A stretch of DNA of 64,000 nucleotides from Paenibacillus solanacearum. GTDB taxonomy: Bacteria > Bacillota > Bacilli > Paenibacillales > NBRC-103111. Positions 1-7,483 of the stretch are shown here, piece after piece. The translations under genes and the position numbers were made by a program. The number at the start of each line of letters is the position of its first letter. Position 1 is the first letter of the stretch. Location of the stretch: assembly GCF_910593845.1 (NCBI RefSeq), contig NZ_CAJVAS010000004.1, positions 1-64,000 on the forward strand. The letters are read 5' to 3'. Under the pieces are notes generated by a model. It had not been told where the DNA came from, ran no database searches, and was given only the letters and a program-made list of their open reading frames with translations.

Positions 1-742
1 TTTTGACCATGCCAATGACGTGTAGGTTACGATCACGTATCTCTTGAATCAGTGGTGCATGAGTAAACCAGCTATCCATGAGTACGTAGGATGCAGACAT
101 GCCGGCAGCAATAGCACGATCTAGCATGGCGGTGATGTTAACAGGAGCAGTTTGCAGCGCTTCTTTCCGACGCTTGTAACCTGATGAGCGTTTATCAATT
201 CCAGCGGCGATTCCATTGATGCTGGAGTTGTTCGAGCTGAGCAGCGAGAAGTCAACTGGTACGAAGGAATGTCCATCGGTCCAGCCCATGGTTAACATGC
301 GAAAACCCTTGTAGTACGCTCCGGTAGCATGATCTTTGAAGCGTGCGAGCATCTCGACAACCTTGCTCCGGTTACGTTCAAACATTGAATCGTCGAAGAT
401 GAACGCTGTCTCGCGCGTATCGGAGGTCAGACTTTCCATACGATGAACGGTCTCGCGGCTCAATAGCGTTAAAAAGCGGCGCCAAGCGTACCCGCTGTGG
501 TTGAGAAAACGATACACGGTATCTTTCCCAGGATAATTTGTGCCCCGCCGGCTTTCGAGTAGACGAAACCAGTTCTTCTGTTGGAATAGCAGCACAAATA
601 TGATTCGGAACAAGGTCGCACAAGTGAAGCCAAATTTCTTCTTAAAGCCAGCGTCATTCAAGTGTTTGATGAGCTTCAGTTCATGGAAAGCCGGTTTAAT
701 TTCTGCTGGTAGTTGATCAATGGATAGTTTTTGTTCTATCAT
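1..742 (-). CDS. IS4-family transposase, N-terminal part (runs off the left edge)
   Basis: Reading leftwards from the ATG at 742, preceded by GAGGTG, there is one uninterrupted frame of 247 codons to the window edge. The first acidic catalytic residue lies in the FDDSMFERNRSK stretch and the second in VLMDSWF, the spacing and context expected of the IS4-family DDE fold; the final Glu and the YREK-type motif would lie outside the window. The protein begins MIEQKLSIDQLPAEIK, typical of complete IS4-type transposases, so the visible part looks intact. The terminal inverted repeat should fall between 743 and 882, but I could not define it without the other end. Family assignment is fairly secure; the exact IS name is not. 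Confidence 0.85.
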   Translation of the reverse strand, partial: MIEQKLSIDQLPAEIKPAFHELKLIKHLNDAGFKKKFGFTCATLFRIIFVLLFQQKNWFRLLESRRGTNYPGKDTVYRFLNHSGYAWRRFLTLLSRETVHRMESLTSDTRETAFIFDDSMFERNRSKVVEMLARFKDHATGAYYKGFRMLTMGWTDGHSFVPVDFSLLSSNNSSINGIAAGIDKRSSGYKRRKEALQTAPVNITAMLDRAIAAGMSASYVLMDSWFTHAPLIQEIRDRNLHVIGMVK

Positions 743-882
743 ATAGAGGACACCTCTTCTGTGTGGTAGTAGTGTGACTTCGACACTCTCACTTTACCAA
801 AGGAAGCGGTGGATTTCTATTTTTCAATCAAGGTATCTTATCGATCACAAATCCAGTACGCACACAGTCTTAGGCTGATTTA

Positions 883-1308
883 TTAGATGCGAAAGTTGAG
901 TTTTAAACTGTTATATTCCTCATCTGTTACTGGTTCCAACCATTCCGGTTTACCCGCAGTGATTGCAATGTGTTCAAACCAGCTGTCTTTTGTAGCTCCA
1001 TGCCAGTGTTTTACACCATCATGGGTGACAATAACATCACCCACTTTTAAGAATTGAGCAGGTTTTCCCTCTTCTTGATACCAGCCTTCGCCACCAGTTA
1101 CTAATAAAAGTTGAAACCCCTCACGATGAATGTGCCAGTTATTTCTGCATCCTGGTTCAAAGGTCACATTCCCAACACCAACATTCACTTGAGGATCAGC
1201 AATTAATGTTTTAAGATAACTTTGCCCCACAAAATATTGTGCAAATGCATCATTTTTTTCGCCCACTGGGAAAATGACGCCCTGTTTTACTTCTTCATGT
1301 TTTGCCAT
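883..1308 (-). CDS. single-domain cupin protein
   Basis: A 141-residue one-domain beta-barrel protein. The metal-binding cupin motif 1 is visible as NNWHIHREGFQ (two His, then Gln in place of the usual Glu region), and motif 2 contributes the His of HDGVKHWHGAT. The C-terminal WFEHIAI segment is typical of cupins that accompany quinone or aldehyde oxidoreductases. Start: ATG at 1308 after GAGGGAATTAAG. It lies downstream of the aldo/keto reductase and SDR remnant in the same direction, so the three probably formed one stress-inducible operon under the TetR regulator at 2820. Substrate is unknown. Confidence 0.8.
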   Translation of the reverse strand: MAKHEEVKQGVIFPVGEKNDAFAQYFVGQSYLKTLIADPQVNVGVGNVTFEPGCRNNWHIHREGFQLLLVTGGEGWYQEEGKPAQFLKVGDVIVTHDGVKHWHGATKDSWFEHIAITAGKPEWLEPVTDEEYNSLKLNFRI

Positions 1309-1341
1309 CTTAATTCCCTCACAAACTTTATTTTTTCTTAT

Positions 1342-1531
1342 TTACCAACTTGAACGGTTGGGCGAATGATCATCTCATTAACAGCTACATCGGATGGTTG
1401 TTCAATGACAAATGCGATGGCGCGAGCAACGCTTCTCTTCTTCAACCTGCTTCTGGCTTTCAATCGGTAATGTAATGTTGTTTGATTTGAATACCTCATT
1501 AACTTCATAGTTGTGGGGAACCCAATGTACG
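1342..1531 (-). pseudogene. remnant of a short-chain dehydrogenase C-terminus
   Basis: Between the cupin and the aldo/keto reductase, the minus strand encodes ARAIAFVIEQPSDVAVNEMI followed by IRPTVQVGK and a stop at 1342-1344. This is the characteristic C-terminal tail of SDR oxidoreductases of the YdfG/NADP-dependent type. Upstream, NITLPIESQKQ can be read as the preceding SDR segment, but a frame change is needed to join it, and nothing of the Rossmann fold or the catalytic YxxxK remains. It is therefore a decayed gene of about 190 bp. The surviving neighbours suggest it once belonged to the same redox operon. Confidence 0.6.
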
Positions 1532-1538
1532 GATCAAG

Positions 1539-2534
1539 CTAAAGTGCACCAACTACCGGATGTGGCACATAAGGTTCTTCTAAGAACGCAATTTCTTCAG
1601 GTGTTAGTGTAACGGATAAAGCACCCACTGCATCATCAAGATGGGATATTTTCGTCGCTCCGATAATAGGTGCTGTAACCGGTTCTTTCTGTAATAACCA
1701 AGCAATTGCAATTTGTGAACGAAGAACGCCGTGTTTTTCTGCTAGTTCTGCAACCCGCTCTGCAATTAATCGATCGGTAGCTACAGTTGCATCGTACTTG
1801 GATTTCTGAGTTTTGTCTGTTTCGGAACGAAGCGTGGATTCCGACCAATCACGCGTCAATCTTCCTGACGCAAGCGGGCTATATGGAGTCACCCCGATTC
1901 TTTCCTCCTTGCAAAGAGGCAGCATCTCCCGCTCCTCTTCACGGTATATGAGGTTTAGGTGGTTCTGCATGGATACAAACCGAGTCCACCCATGTTTCTC
2001 AGCCACATTCAGTGCCTTTAGGAACTGCCATGCATACATGGCAGAAGCGCCAATATATCTCGCTTTACCAGCTTTCACAACATCGTGTAATGCTTCCATT
2101 GTCTCCTCGATAGGCGTGTTATAATCCCAACGATGGATGATATAAAGATCTATATAATCTGTTCCTAAGCGTTTTAGACTCTTATCCATTTCACTCATAA
2201 TATGTTTTCGCGAGAGACCTCTGCTGTTTGGACCTTTGCTGTTTAAATCTTTACCCAGCGGAAAATATACCTTTGTTGCGAGAACAATTTCATCTCGATT
2301 GGCATAATCCTTTAGGGCGCGTCCAACAAACTCCTCACTTGTTCCATCGGAATACACATTGGCCGTATCAAAGAAATTAATACCTAAATCAAGGGCTTTT
2401 TTGATTACAGAACGACTGCTTTCTTCATCAATTACCCAAGGGTGAACCCAACGTTCTTTCTCACCAAAGCCCATACATCCAAGGCAAAGCCGAGAAACAT
2501 CCATTCCGGTGTTTCCAAGTTTCACATATTCCAT
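1539..2534 (-). CDS. aldo/keto reductase
   Basis: A 331-residue NADPH-dependent aldo/keto reductase of the YhdN/general-stress type. The (beta/alpha)8 barrel is recognisable from MEYVKLGNTGMDVSRLCLG, and the catalytic tetrad from FDTANVYS (Asp, Tyr), LATKVYF (Lys) and YIIHRWD (His); the cofactor end shows PIIGATK near residue 290. Length is normal for the family. ATG at 2534 follows GAGGGAAAAGAAG. It is transcribed away from the TetR gene at 2820, with operator-like repeats between them, so repression by that regulator is likely. It probably reduces toxic aldehydes or quinones; no specific substrate can be named. Confidence 0.9.
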   Translation of the reverse strand: MEYVKLGNTGMDVSRLCLGCMGFGEKERWVHPWVIDEESSRSVIKKALDLGINFFDTANVYSDGTSEEFVGRALKDYANRDEIVLATKVYFPLGKDLNSKGPNSRGLSRKHIMSEMDKSLKRLGTDYIDLYIIHRWDYNTPIEETMEALHDVVKAGKARYIGASAMYAWQFLKALNVAEKHGWTRFVSMQNHLNLIYREEEREMLPLCKEERIGVTPYSPLASGRLTRDWSESTLRSETDKTQKSKYDATVATDRLIAERVAELAEKHGVLRSQIAIAWLLQKEPVTAPIIGATKISHLDDAVGALSVTLTPEEIAFLEEPYVPHPVVGAL

Positions 2535-2636
2535 CTTCTTTTCCCTCGCTCTCCGTTAATCTCCACTTATGATAACCATCATCCGTAATTACAGGCAGGA
2601 ACAAGGTGCAATATATTGGTTAATATAAATGCTTTT

Positions 2637-2773
2637 TGTTCATTAATGAACAGTACTTTATTAATATTGTTCATTTTACATATATACATTAATGAACATT
2701 TGTATATAATTATAATTACAGTCAGGATGTTTACAATTGCTAAAAGAGCGCATTTTGTTCAGTATTGAACAAA
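2637..2773. promoter_or_regulatory. cluster of TGTTCA operators between the AKR and tetR genes
   Basis: Three inverted repeats share the half-site TGTTCA: a perfect 16-bp palindrome TGTTCATTAATGAACA at 2637-2652, a split repeat TGTTCATT (2669-2676) and AATGAACA (2691-2698), and TTTGTTCA-GTAT-TGAACAAA at 2754-2773. Palindromes of this kind in a divergent intergenic region are the usual binding sites of the adjacent TetR repressor. They would control both its own gene and the leftward reductase operon. The sequences are seen directly; the binding partner is inferred. Confidence 0.65.
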
Positions 2774-2819
2774 TCGTTTTAAATTGTTAATTATTTTATG
2801 AAATTTGGTGATTGTAAAA

Positions 2820-3365
2820 ATGACTAAAGTAGATAGAAGAATACTCAAATCTCAAGAAGCAATAAAAAAAGCGGTTATTGCATTAATGTCTGAAAAAAGT
2901 TTCGATGACATTACCATTCAGGATATTTCGGATAAGGCAAATGTTAGTCGAGGGACTATCTACCTTCATTTCGTCGATAAATACGATTTGCTCGACAAAC
3001 TCATCGAAGAACACATTAATGCAATGCGAGAAATTTGCGAATCGTCTTCTGAAATGGAATACAGTGAAGCCAATTTGCCTTGGTTCGAATACCTTGAAAA
3101 GAATTATTTATTCTTTTCGACGATGCTAGCGAGTAAAGGAGCACCATCTTTTCGTAGCCGATTCAAAGAGTTCCTCATCGAGGAGTTCAAGGATGAAGTG
3201 GACATAACAAAAGGAAAAAATCAAGGATTAAATGAAGATGTCATTATTCAATTTATTGTGACGTCTTACGTTGGTATCGTGGAATGGTGGTTCACGAATG
3301 GAATGCCTCTTCCTCCTCATGTCATGTCAGAGCAGGTAGGGATGTTATTAGAGAGGAATCTATAG
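2820..3365 (+). CDS. TetR/AcrR-family transcriptional regulator
   Basis: The N-terminal 50 residues form a TetR DNA-binding domain: IQDISDKANVSRGTIYLHFVD contains the helix-turn-helix with the conserved GTIYLHF. The rest is an all-helical ligand domain of the TetR_C_8 type, ending in EWWFTNGMPLPPHVM. I chose the ATG at 2820 (MTKVDRRILKSQ), giving 181 residues; in-frame TTG and GTG codons at 2805 and 2808 are alternatives, and no start has a strong ribosome site. It is divergent from the aldo/keto reductase, with operator repeats between. Its local GC content is clearly lower than the region right of 4 kb. Confidence 0.88.
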   Translation: MTKVDRRILKSQEAIKKAVIALMSEKSFDDITIQDISDKANVSRGTIYLHFVDKYDLLDKLIEEHINAMREICESSSEMEYSEANLPWFEYLEKNYLFFSTMLASKGAPSFRSRFKEFLIEEFKDEVDITKGKNQGLNEDVIIQFIVTSYVGIVEWWFTNGMPLPPHVMSEQVGMLLERNL

Positions 3366-3482
3366 TCTAATTTAGCCAGATGGATTATAAAACGTTAGTT
3401 TCATATCTTGAATCAGCAAGCAAGCTTACAGCTTAGGTCGTATGACGTCAGGATAGAACTATAATTCTTTTATCTACATATA

Positions 3483-3511
3483 TTGTCAATACGAAATTTA
3501 TTGTGTAATAT
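3483..3511 (+). promoter_or_regulatory. predicted sigma-A promoter of an antisense RNA
   Basis: TTGTCA at 3483-3488, a 17-bp spacer and TAATAT at 3506-3511 form a good vegetative promoter on the plus strand, with transcription expected near 3518. No plus-strand coding sequence follows. The transcript would run into the 3' part of the toxin gene at 3669-3761 and meet a hairpin at 3638-3673. Confidence 0.5.
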
Positions 3512-3517
3512 AAAAGA

Positions 3518-3677
3518 AAATACAAGGTTTACTTTCATGTATTGTGCATATACTAAAAAAGAGCCGTGCTACTAACACGACTCTCTACACAATAGCCGCT
3601 TTTAAGGGCGGTTGGCTTCAACAAAGTTAGGTGCACGAATAGACCGTTAACCTTTGCGAGAGGGCGGTCTATTTTCG
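3518..3677 (+). ncRNA. candidate antitoxin antisense RNA of a type I system
   Basis: A predicted plus-strand RNA of about 160 nt from the promoter at 3483-3511 to a terminator-like hairpin, whose stem is AATAGACCG (3638-3646) with CGGTCTATT (3665-3673) and then TTCGTTTG. It is fully complementary to the 3' untranslated region of the toxin mRNA and reaches its stop codon. That convergent 3'-overlap layout is established for Bacillus RatA/TxpA and SR4/BsrG. Existence and ends are inferred from sequence only. Confidence 0.45.
3555..3583 (-). terminator. terminator of the toxin mRNA
   Basis: On the minus strand, GAGTCGTG and CACGGCTC form an 8-bp stem with one G-U pair around a 7-nt loop, followed directly by six T residues. 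This is a classic intrinsic terminator placed about 90 nt downstream of the small toxin gene. Confidence 0.75.
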
Positions 3678-3761
3678 TTTGTTAAGGTAAGTCAGCAAAG
3701 CCAAGATGAACATGCCGAACATGAACATCAAGGTAAGTGCTTGGTATACCTCCACAGGCAT
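3669..3761 (-). CDS. putative holin-like type I toxin (TxpA/BsrG family), 30 residues
   Basis: The minus strand encodes a 30-residue peptide beginning MPVEVYQALTLMFMFGM and ending TYLNKRK: a short polar N-terminus, one hydrophobic helix of about 18 residues and a Lys/Arg tail. This is the layout of the Hol_Tox family (TxpA, BsrG, BsrE), which insert into the membrane and inhibit growth. AGGGAGGTG lies just upstream; its spacing suits the GTG two codons in (at 3755) better than the ATG at 3761. The ribosome site can pair with an upstream ACCTC in a local hairpin, a known feature of type I toxin mRNAs. Its terminator, promoter and a candidate antisense RNA are all nearby. Confidence 0.75.
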   Translation of the reverse strand: MPVEVYQALTLMFMFGMFILALLTYLNKRK

Positions 3762-3820
3762 CACCTCCCTTCCGAGAGGTTAGCCGACCGCCCATAAAGC
3801 CATTCAATTGTGATTGGATT

Positions 3821-3829
3821 ATTATACCA
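3821..3829 (-). promoter_or_regulatory. extended -10 promoter of the toxin gene
   Basis: On the minus strand, TGGTATAAT gives a perfect -10 hexamer with the extended TG. The -35 hexamer 17 bp upstream (ACTGGA) is poor, which an extended -10 can offset. Start near 3814 would give a toxin mRNA of about 260 nt with a 53-nt leader. Confidence 0.5.
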
Positions 3830-3927
3830 TACGATTCTAGTATTCCAGTAGATGACTCTCCATCCACTGTCTTCATCTCAACTAAGAATAGCTTCCACGG
3901 AATATCGGCCCGTCGCCTTTGTCTTGG

Positions 3928-4344
3928 TTACGTCATCGTAGTGTGCGATGCTTTGGCCTTCCTTGAAGGGAACAACATATGATCAACCGAATATCGGCCG
4001 CCGCCGCTCACTAATAATGCGAGCGATATGGCAAGAAAAGAAAGCTCCAGCTCATACCCTCCTAGAAAACCGCGATCCATTTTCACCTTCATAATAGCGA
4101 CCGCCATGACAATAATATACAAGGCAGATAACAATCTTGTCGCTAATCCGGCCATCAGGGCGAGACCCCCCATCACTTCCAAGAGGGCAACACCGTAAGC
4201 TAATATGCCCGGAAGACCTAAACTGTTGAACCAGTTCGACGTGTTGACGATACCACCGCTAAATTTTACATAGCCGTGAACCGCAAAGCTGAGCCCAAGA
4301 AAAAGCCGCAGCAGAAATAAACTCCATGAATATGATTTGGTCAT
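3928..4344 (-). CDS. DoxX-family membrane protein
   Basis: A 138-residue integral membrane protein with four predicted helices. It begins with SWSLFLLRLFLGLSFAVHGY, where the Arg and the His-Gly-x-x-Lys pattern are hallmarks of DoxX/DoxD proteins, and continues with a Gly-rich second helix (ALLEVMGGLALMAGLATR). Family members have been linked to quinone/thiol redox and oxidative stress, but biochemical roles are poorly fixed. It follows the chemoreceptor gene by 30 bp in the same direction, so the two are probably co-transcribed. ATG at 4344 is preceded by AGGAGGT, 11 nt away. Confidence 0.85.
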   Translation of the reverse strand: MTKSYSWSLFLLRLFLGLSFAVHGYVKFSGGIVNTSNWFNSLGLPGILAYGVALLEVMGGLALMAGLATRLLSALYIIVMAVAIMKVKMDRGFLGGYELELSFLAISLALLVSGGGRYSVDHMLFPSRKAKASHTTMT

Positions 4345-4374
4345 TACGATCCGGTACCTCCTATAAGTAGTTGA

Positions 4375-6069
4375 TTAAGCCTTGAATTGATTAATGAGAA
4401 CGTTCAGCTTGCCAGCCTCTTGGTCGAGGAAAGCGACGCTTTTCTCAACTTCCTCTATTGAATTGTGGAATTGGTCAGCGGTGGATGACACTTGAGAAAT
4501 TCCGAGCGCCGATTGTTCCGATAATAAGGTCGTATCTTCAAGAAACTTGTGAATGACTGTAGTTTGACCCATGATATCGTCCAAAGACACAGACATTCGC
4601 TCGATCTGCAGTCCGATCTGATCGATCTCGGCTTTTAACTGTACGAACGTTTCACTCGTTGTATGGACAAGCCGTTGTCCGTCTGTGACCGTGACATAAC
4701 CGCTTTCCAAAGAGGCTACCGCATTTTTGGATTCACCCTGAAGATCCTCAACAATCGTTGTAATATGCCCGATGGAATCATGAACCTGTTCGGACAGCTT
4801 CCGCACTTCGCTCGCCACCACCGCGAAGCTCCGGCCGTTCTCGCCAGCTTTGGCAGCCTCAATGGAGGCGTTCAAGGCCAATAAATTGGTCTGATTGGCA
4901 ATGCCTTTGATCACCTTAACGATCTCGGAGATTTGCTCCGTCTTCTCATCCAGCCCCCTCACCAATGTTAACGACTGACTGATGCTGGCATCCATAGCCG
5001 TCATTTTCTCGATGGACGATACCATATGAACACTGCCTTTCTCGGTCAAGGACAGCATTTGCTTGGAATGCAAGCTTGTCTGCTCTTTCTCGTGAACTAC
5101 GGCAACGATTTGCTGTGAATAATGGTTCATTCGATCGATTAAATCGGTGGATGAGCCAGCTTGATCTTCCGAACGCCCGGCTAACTGCTGCATGGTCACC
5201 GCGATTTCCCGGCTTCCGTCACCTACAAAGCTTGTATACCGGATTAGTTTTTTACTTTCGTCCGCCACAATGCTGGAGGTGTTCGTCATCTGCTCCATCA
5301 TTTGCCGGAGAGTCCACTTCATCCGGTTCATCGACTTGCTTAATTGACCGATCTCATCGTCTTCAAAATAGTCCATATCTTCGAGCTGCAAATTTTTATT
5401 GGCGATCTGATCAGCCATGCGCACAACTTGTTTCAGACTGCGCTGCATGTTAAAGCTGACCATGATGACAAGAGTGAGAGCAACGATGGAGGAGGTCACA
5501 ATCGAAACGATCAAAATAATCGAGTTCCCTTGCAGCTGGCTGTAGTTTCGGTCCAACCCATTACCGCTAATTTTTTTCTCGGTTTCGAGCAAACCGCTTA
5601 TTGCGGAAAGCATGTTGAACCTGATCTCGGCCAAAGCATCAAGCTGCTGCTGCTTCGTATTCGATTCCCGTACGGAAGGGACGATCGTTTCCGTAATCAT
5701 GACGTTATACTTCGTGTCGTTCTCAACAATACGCGTATACAACTGCTTTTGCTCGCTGGTCGTAAGAGTGGGCATGAGCGGTTGTAAACGATCACTGAAT
5801 TGACGGGAAAGCTTTTGTAATTGCTCGAATTGCTTCTCGTCTTTGGTGCGGACATAATCGTTTAGAACGATTTCCTTGCTTTGATAGAGGGAGAGCAGCT
5901 CGGAAACTTCAAGCAGATTAGACTGCAGGACGTTCTGCTGATTCAGGTTTTTTTCAATAAGTCCGAGACCTTGTCCTACGATAAAAGAGGAAATACCGAA
6001 CAATGAAATGGCCACGATCTGAACGATAAAAAATTTCCGCCCCAAACTGCGTTTGAATGTAAAACCCAC
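4375..6069 (-). CDS. methyl-accepting chemotaxis protein
   Basis: A 564-residue transmembrane chemoreceptor. TM1 spans about residues 13-34, a helical-bundle sensor region follows (about 35-180), TM2 is near 183-206, and a HAMP domain follows (207-260, with [14 protein letters not shown]). The cytoplasmic signalling tip is clear: [20 protein letters not shown] then [14 protein letters not shown]. Start is GTG at 6069 with GGAG seven bases upstream. It is expected to signal through CheA/CheW to the flagellar motor; the ligand is unknown, and four-helix-bundle sensors of this sort often detect small molecules or redox changes. A sigma-A promoter lies just upstream, and DoxX is directly downstream. 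Confidence 0.95.
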   Translation of the reverse strand: MGFTFKRSLGRKFFIVQIVAISLFGISSFIVGQGLGLIEKNLNQQNVLQSNLLEVSELLSLYQSKEIVLNDYVRTKDEKQFEQLQKLSRQFSDRLQPLMPTLTTSEQKQLYTRIVENDTKYNVMITETIVPSVRESNTKQQQLDALAEIRFNMLSAISGLLETEKKISGNGLDRNYSQLQGNSIILIVSIVTSSIVALTLVIMVSFNMQRSLKQVVRMADQIANKNLQLEDMDYFEDDEIGQLSKSMNRMKWTLRQMMEQMTNTSSIVADESKKLIRYTSFVGDGSREIAVTMQQLAGRSEDQAGSSTDLIDRMNHYSQQIVAVVHEKEQTSLHSKQMLSLTEKGSVHMVSSIEKMTAMDASISQSLTLVRGLDEKTEQISEIVKVIKGIANQTNLLALNASIEAAKAGENGRSFAVVASEVRKLSEQVHDSIGHITTIVEDLQGESKNAVASLESGYVTVTDGQRLVHTTSETFVQLKAEIDQIGLQIERMSVSLDDIMGQTTVIHKFLEDTTLLSEQSALGISQVSSTADQFHNSIEEVEKSVAFLDQEAGKLNVLINQFKA

Positions 6070-6150
6070 ACTGATTCTCCGTTCCTATGCACATTTTACT
6101 AGAACTCTTAATATCAGTTACTTAGACCTACTATTAAGAAGTCTTAATTT

Positions 6151-6179
6151 ACTATATTATACCAAAAAAACATCGTCAA
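6151..6179 (-). promoter_or_regulatory. sigma-A promoter of the chemoreceptor gene
   Basis: On the minus strand, TTGACG (6179-6174), a 17-bp spacer and TATAGT (6156-6151) match a vegetative promoter. The -35 and spacer overlap the terminator hairpin of the upstream sigma-factor gene, so termination and initiation share the same bases. Confidence 0.55.
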
Positions 6180-6195
6180 TATGGCATGACGATGT
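6164..6195 (-). terminator. terminator downstream of the ECF41 sigma gene
   Basis: Stem ACATCGTCA/TGACGATGT (9 bp, 8-nt loop) followed on the minus strand by seven T residues. It separates the sigma-factor gene from the chemoreceptor operon. Confidence 0.8.
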
Positions 6196-6377
6196 TTATG
6201 TTACGGAACGGAAAGCGAGTTAGCAACCAACGATTGAATAACAACGAGAACGGATGCGTTACCTGATTTCAAGGCTGTTTCGTCGCAAGTTCTCGCAATA
6301 AATTTAACGTGTCATTCAACTGCACCATCGATACGCTTTCGCTAACGGTATTTCATGCTTATCCAAATTAATACGCT

Positions 6378-7253
6378 TTACACGATAGCGCCTTTTCCTA
6401 CATGCTTCAACTTATCGGGGTTGCGGACAAAATACAAATTGCGTATCATGTTATTTTCGACATGGAATATCCCTATCGTATGAATGCCTTCGCTCGATTT
6501 AATCATCATTCCGTATTGTCCGTTCAGATGCCCTATTTCGATGATCACTTCTCCATCGACCATAGCGACCTGACGTATCGGACCAAGGAGAAATCGTGCA
6601 ACCGGATCCCGCGTTTCAATCGGTTCAACGGCAGCCGCAACTTTGCCTCCTCCATCGGAGACCAATACGACGTCCTGATCCAGCATGGATAAAATTCGGT
6701 TCATATTTCCCTGTTTGAGTGCTGCGATGAAATCGTGAACCCATTCCTGACCGGCCGCTTCGGGAGGAACGGCTTCGTCGGGGTTAAGTCCCATCTTTGC
6801 GCTTGCGCGGCTGAATAGTTTGCGGCAATTCGCTTCGTTTTTATCTAAGAGCTCGGCGATTTCGTGATACGCAAAGCCGAGCGCCTCACGAAGGACAAAA
6901 ACGACCCGCTCCGTTGTCGACAGCCGTTCCAGCAATACAAGCATGGCATAAGACAAGAGATCGTCGCGGACGATCGTCTCCATCAAGCCGTCATCCGAGC
7001 TCGTAAAAGGCTCCGGAAGCCATTCTCCATAATATTGCTCCCGCTTCTTGCGTGCCGCTTTATTTAAATCCCGGCAACGGTTGGTGACCATTTTGCACAG
7101 ATAGGCTCTCGGTTCAGCCAGCCGCTCCGGCGGTATGTCATACGCTTTTAGAAAAACGTCCTGAACGACATCCTCTGCATCGGATACCGATCCAGTCAAC
7201 TGATAGGCCAGTTTGAACAGCAGTCCTTTGTACTGCATATATAGCTCCTGCAT
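6378..7253 (-). CDS. ECF41-type (SigJ-like) sigma factor with fused SnoaL-like domain
   Basis: A 291-residue sigma factor. Region 2 occupies about residues 1-75 (YQLTGSVSDAEDVVQDVFLKA), region 4 about 105-160, with the HTH in LGFAYHEIAELLDKNEANCR, and an NTF2/SnoaL-like domain fills the C-terminal 120 residues. Two ECF41 signatures are present: WLPEP in the linker and DGGGKV in the C-terminal domain. In this group the extension acts as a built-in regulator in place of an anti-sigma factor. A near-consensus ECF41 promoter lies upstream of its own gene and another upstream of the AhpD-like gene at 11437, the kind of partner gene the group is known for. The inducing signal is unknown. Confidence 0.9.
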   Translation of the reverse strand: MQELYMQYKGLLFKLAYQLTGSVSDAEDVVQDVFLKAYDIPPERLAEPRAYLCKMVTNRCRDLNKAARKKREQYYGEWLPEPFTSSDDGLMETIVRDDLLSYAMLVLLERLSTTERVVFVLREALGFAYHEIAELLDKNEANCRKLFSRASAKMGLNPDEAVPPEAAGQEWVHDFIAALKQGNMNRILSMLDQDVVLVSDGGGKVAAAVEPIETRDPVARFLLGPIRQVAMVDGEVIIEIGHLNGQYGMMIKSSEGIHTIGIFHVENNMIRNLYFVRNPDKLKHVGKGAIV

Positions 7254-7312
7254 GTATTCATTACCTTCCTTCGCTATTCACCTTTGGTCCCTATAACTTG
7301 CCCCAAATATAA

Positions 7313-7339
7313 AACGAGATGAGGGACGGATTCGTGACA
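7313..7339 (-). promoter_or_regulatory. candidate ECF41 autoregulatory promoter
   Basis: Reading leftwards, TGTCACG, 16 bp and CGTT stand 60-85 bp upstream of the sigma-factor start. From memory, the ECF41 consensus is TGTCACA, about 16 bp, then CGTC, so this differs at the last base of each element. The intact -35 core and exact spacing support self-regulation. Confidence 0.5.
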
Positions 7340-7416
7340 TTTCACCGGCTGATTCTTTGTTCCATGGCACATCCTGATTCAACATTGACGGTTCAACGAA
7401 TAGGTTTCCAACATCT

Positions 7417-7446
7417 GCATAGGGGTATTCCGCATTGCCCATAATA
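7417..7446 (+). promoter_or_regulatory. sigma-G promoter of the gerK operon
   Basis: GCATA at 7417-7421, an 18-bp spacer and CATAATA at 7440-7446 fit the Bacillus sigma-G consensus (GMATR, 18 bp, CATWMTA). Start near 7453 gives a 30-nt leader before gerKA. Germinant receptor operons are forespore-expressed, so the match fits the genes. Confidence 0.65.
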
Positions 7447-7483
7447 TCCAACAAGCGATATTAAAACACCGGAGTGATCGTCG

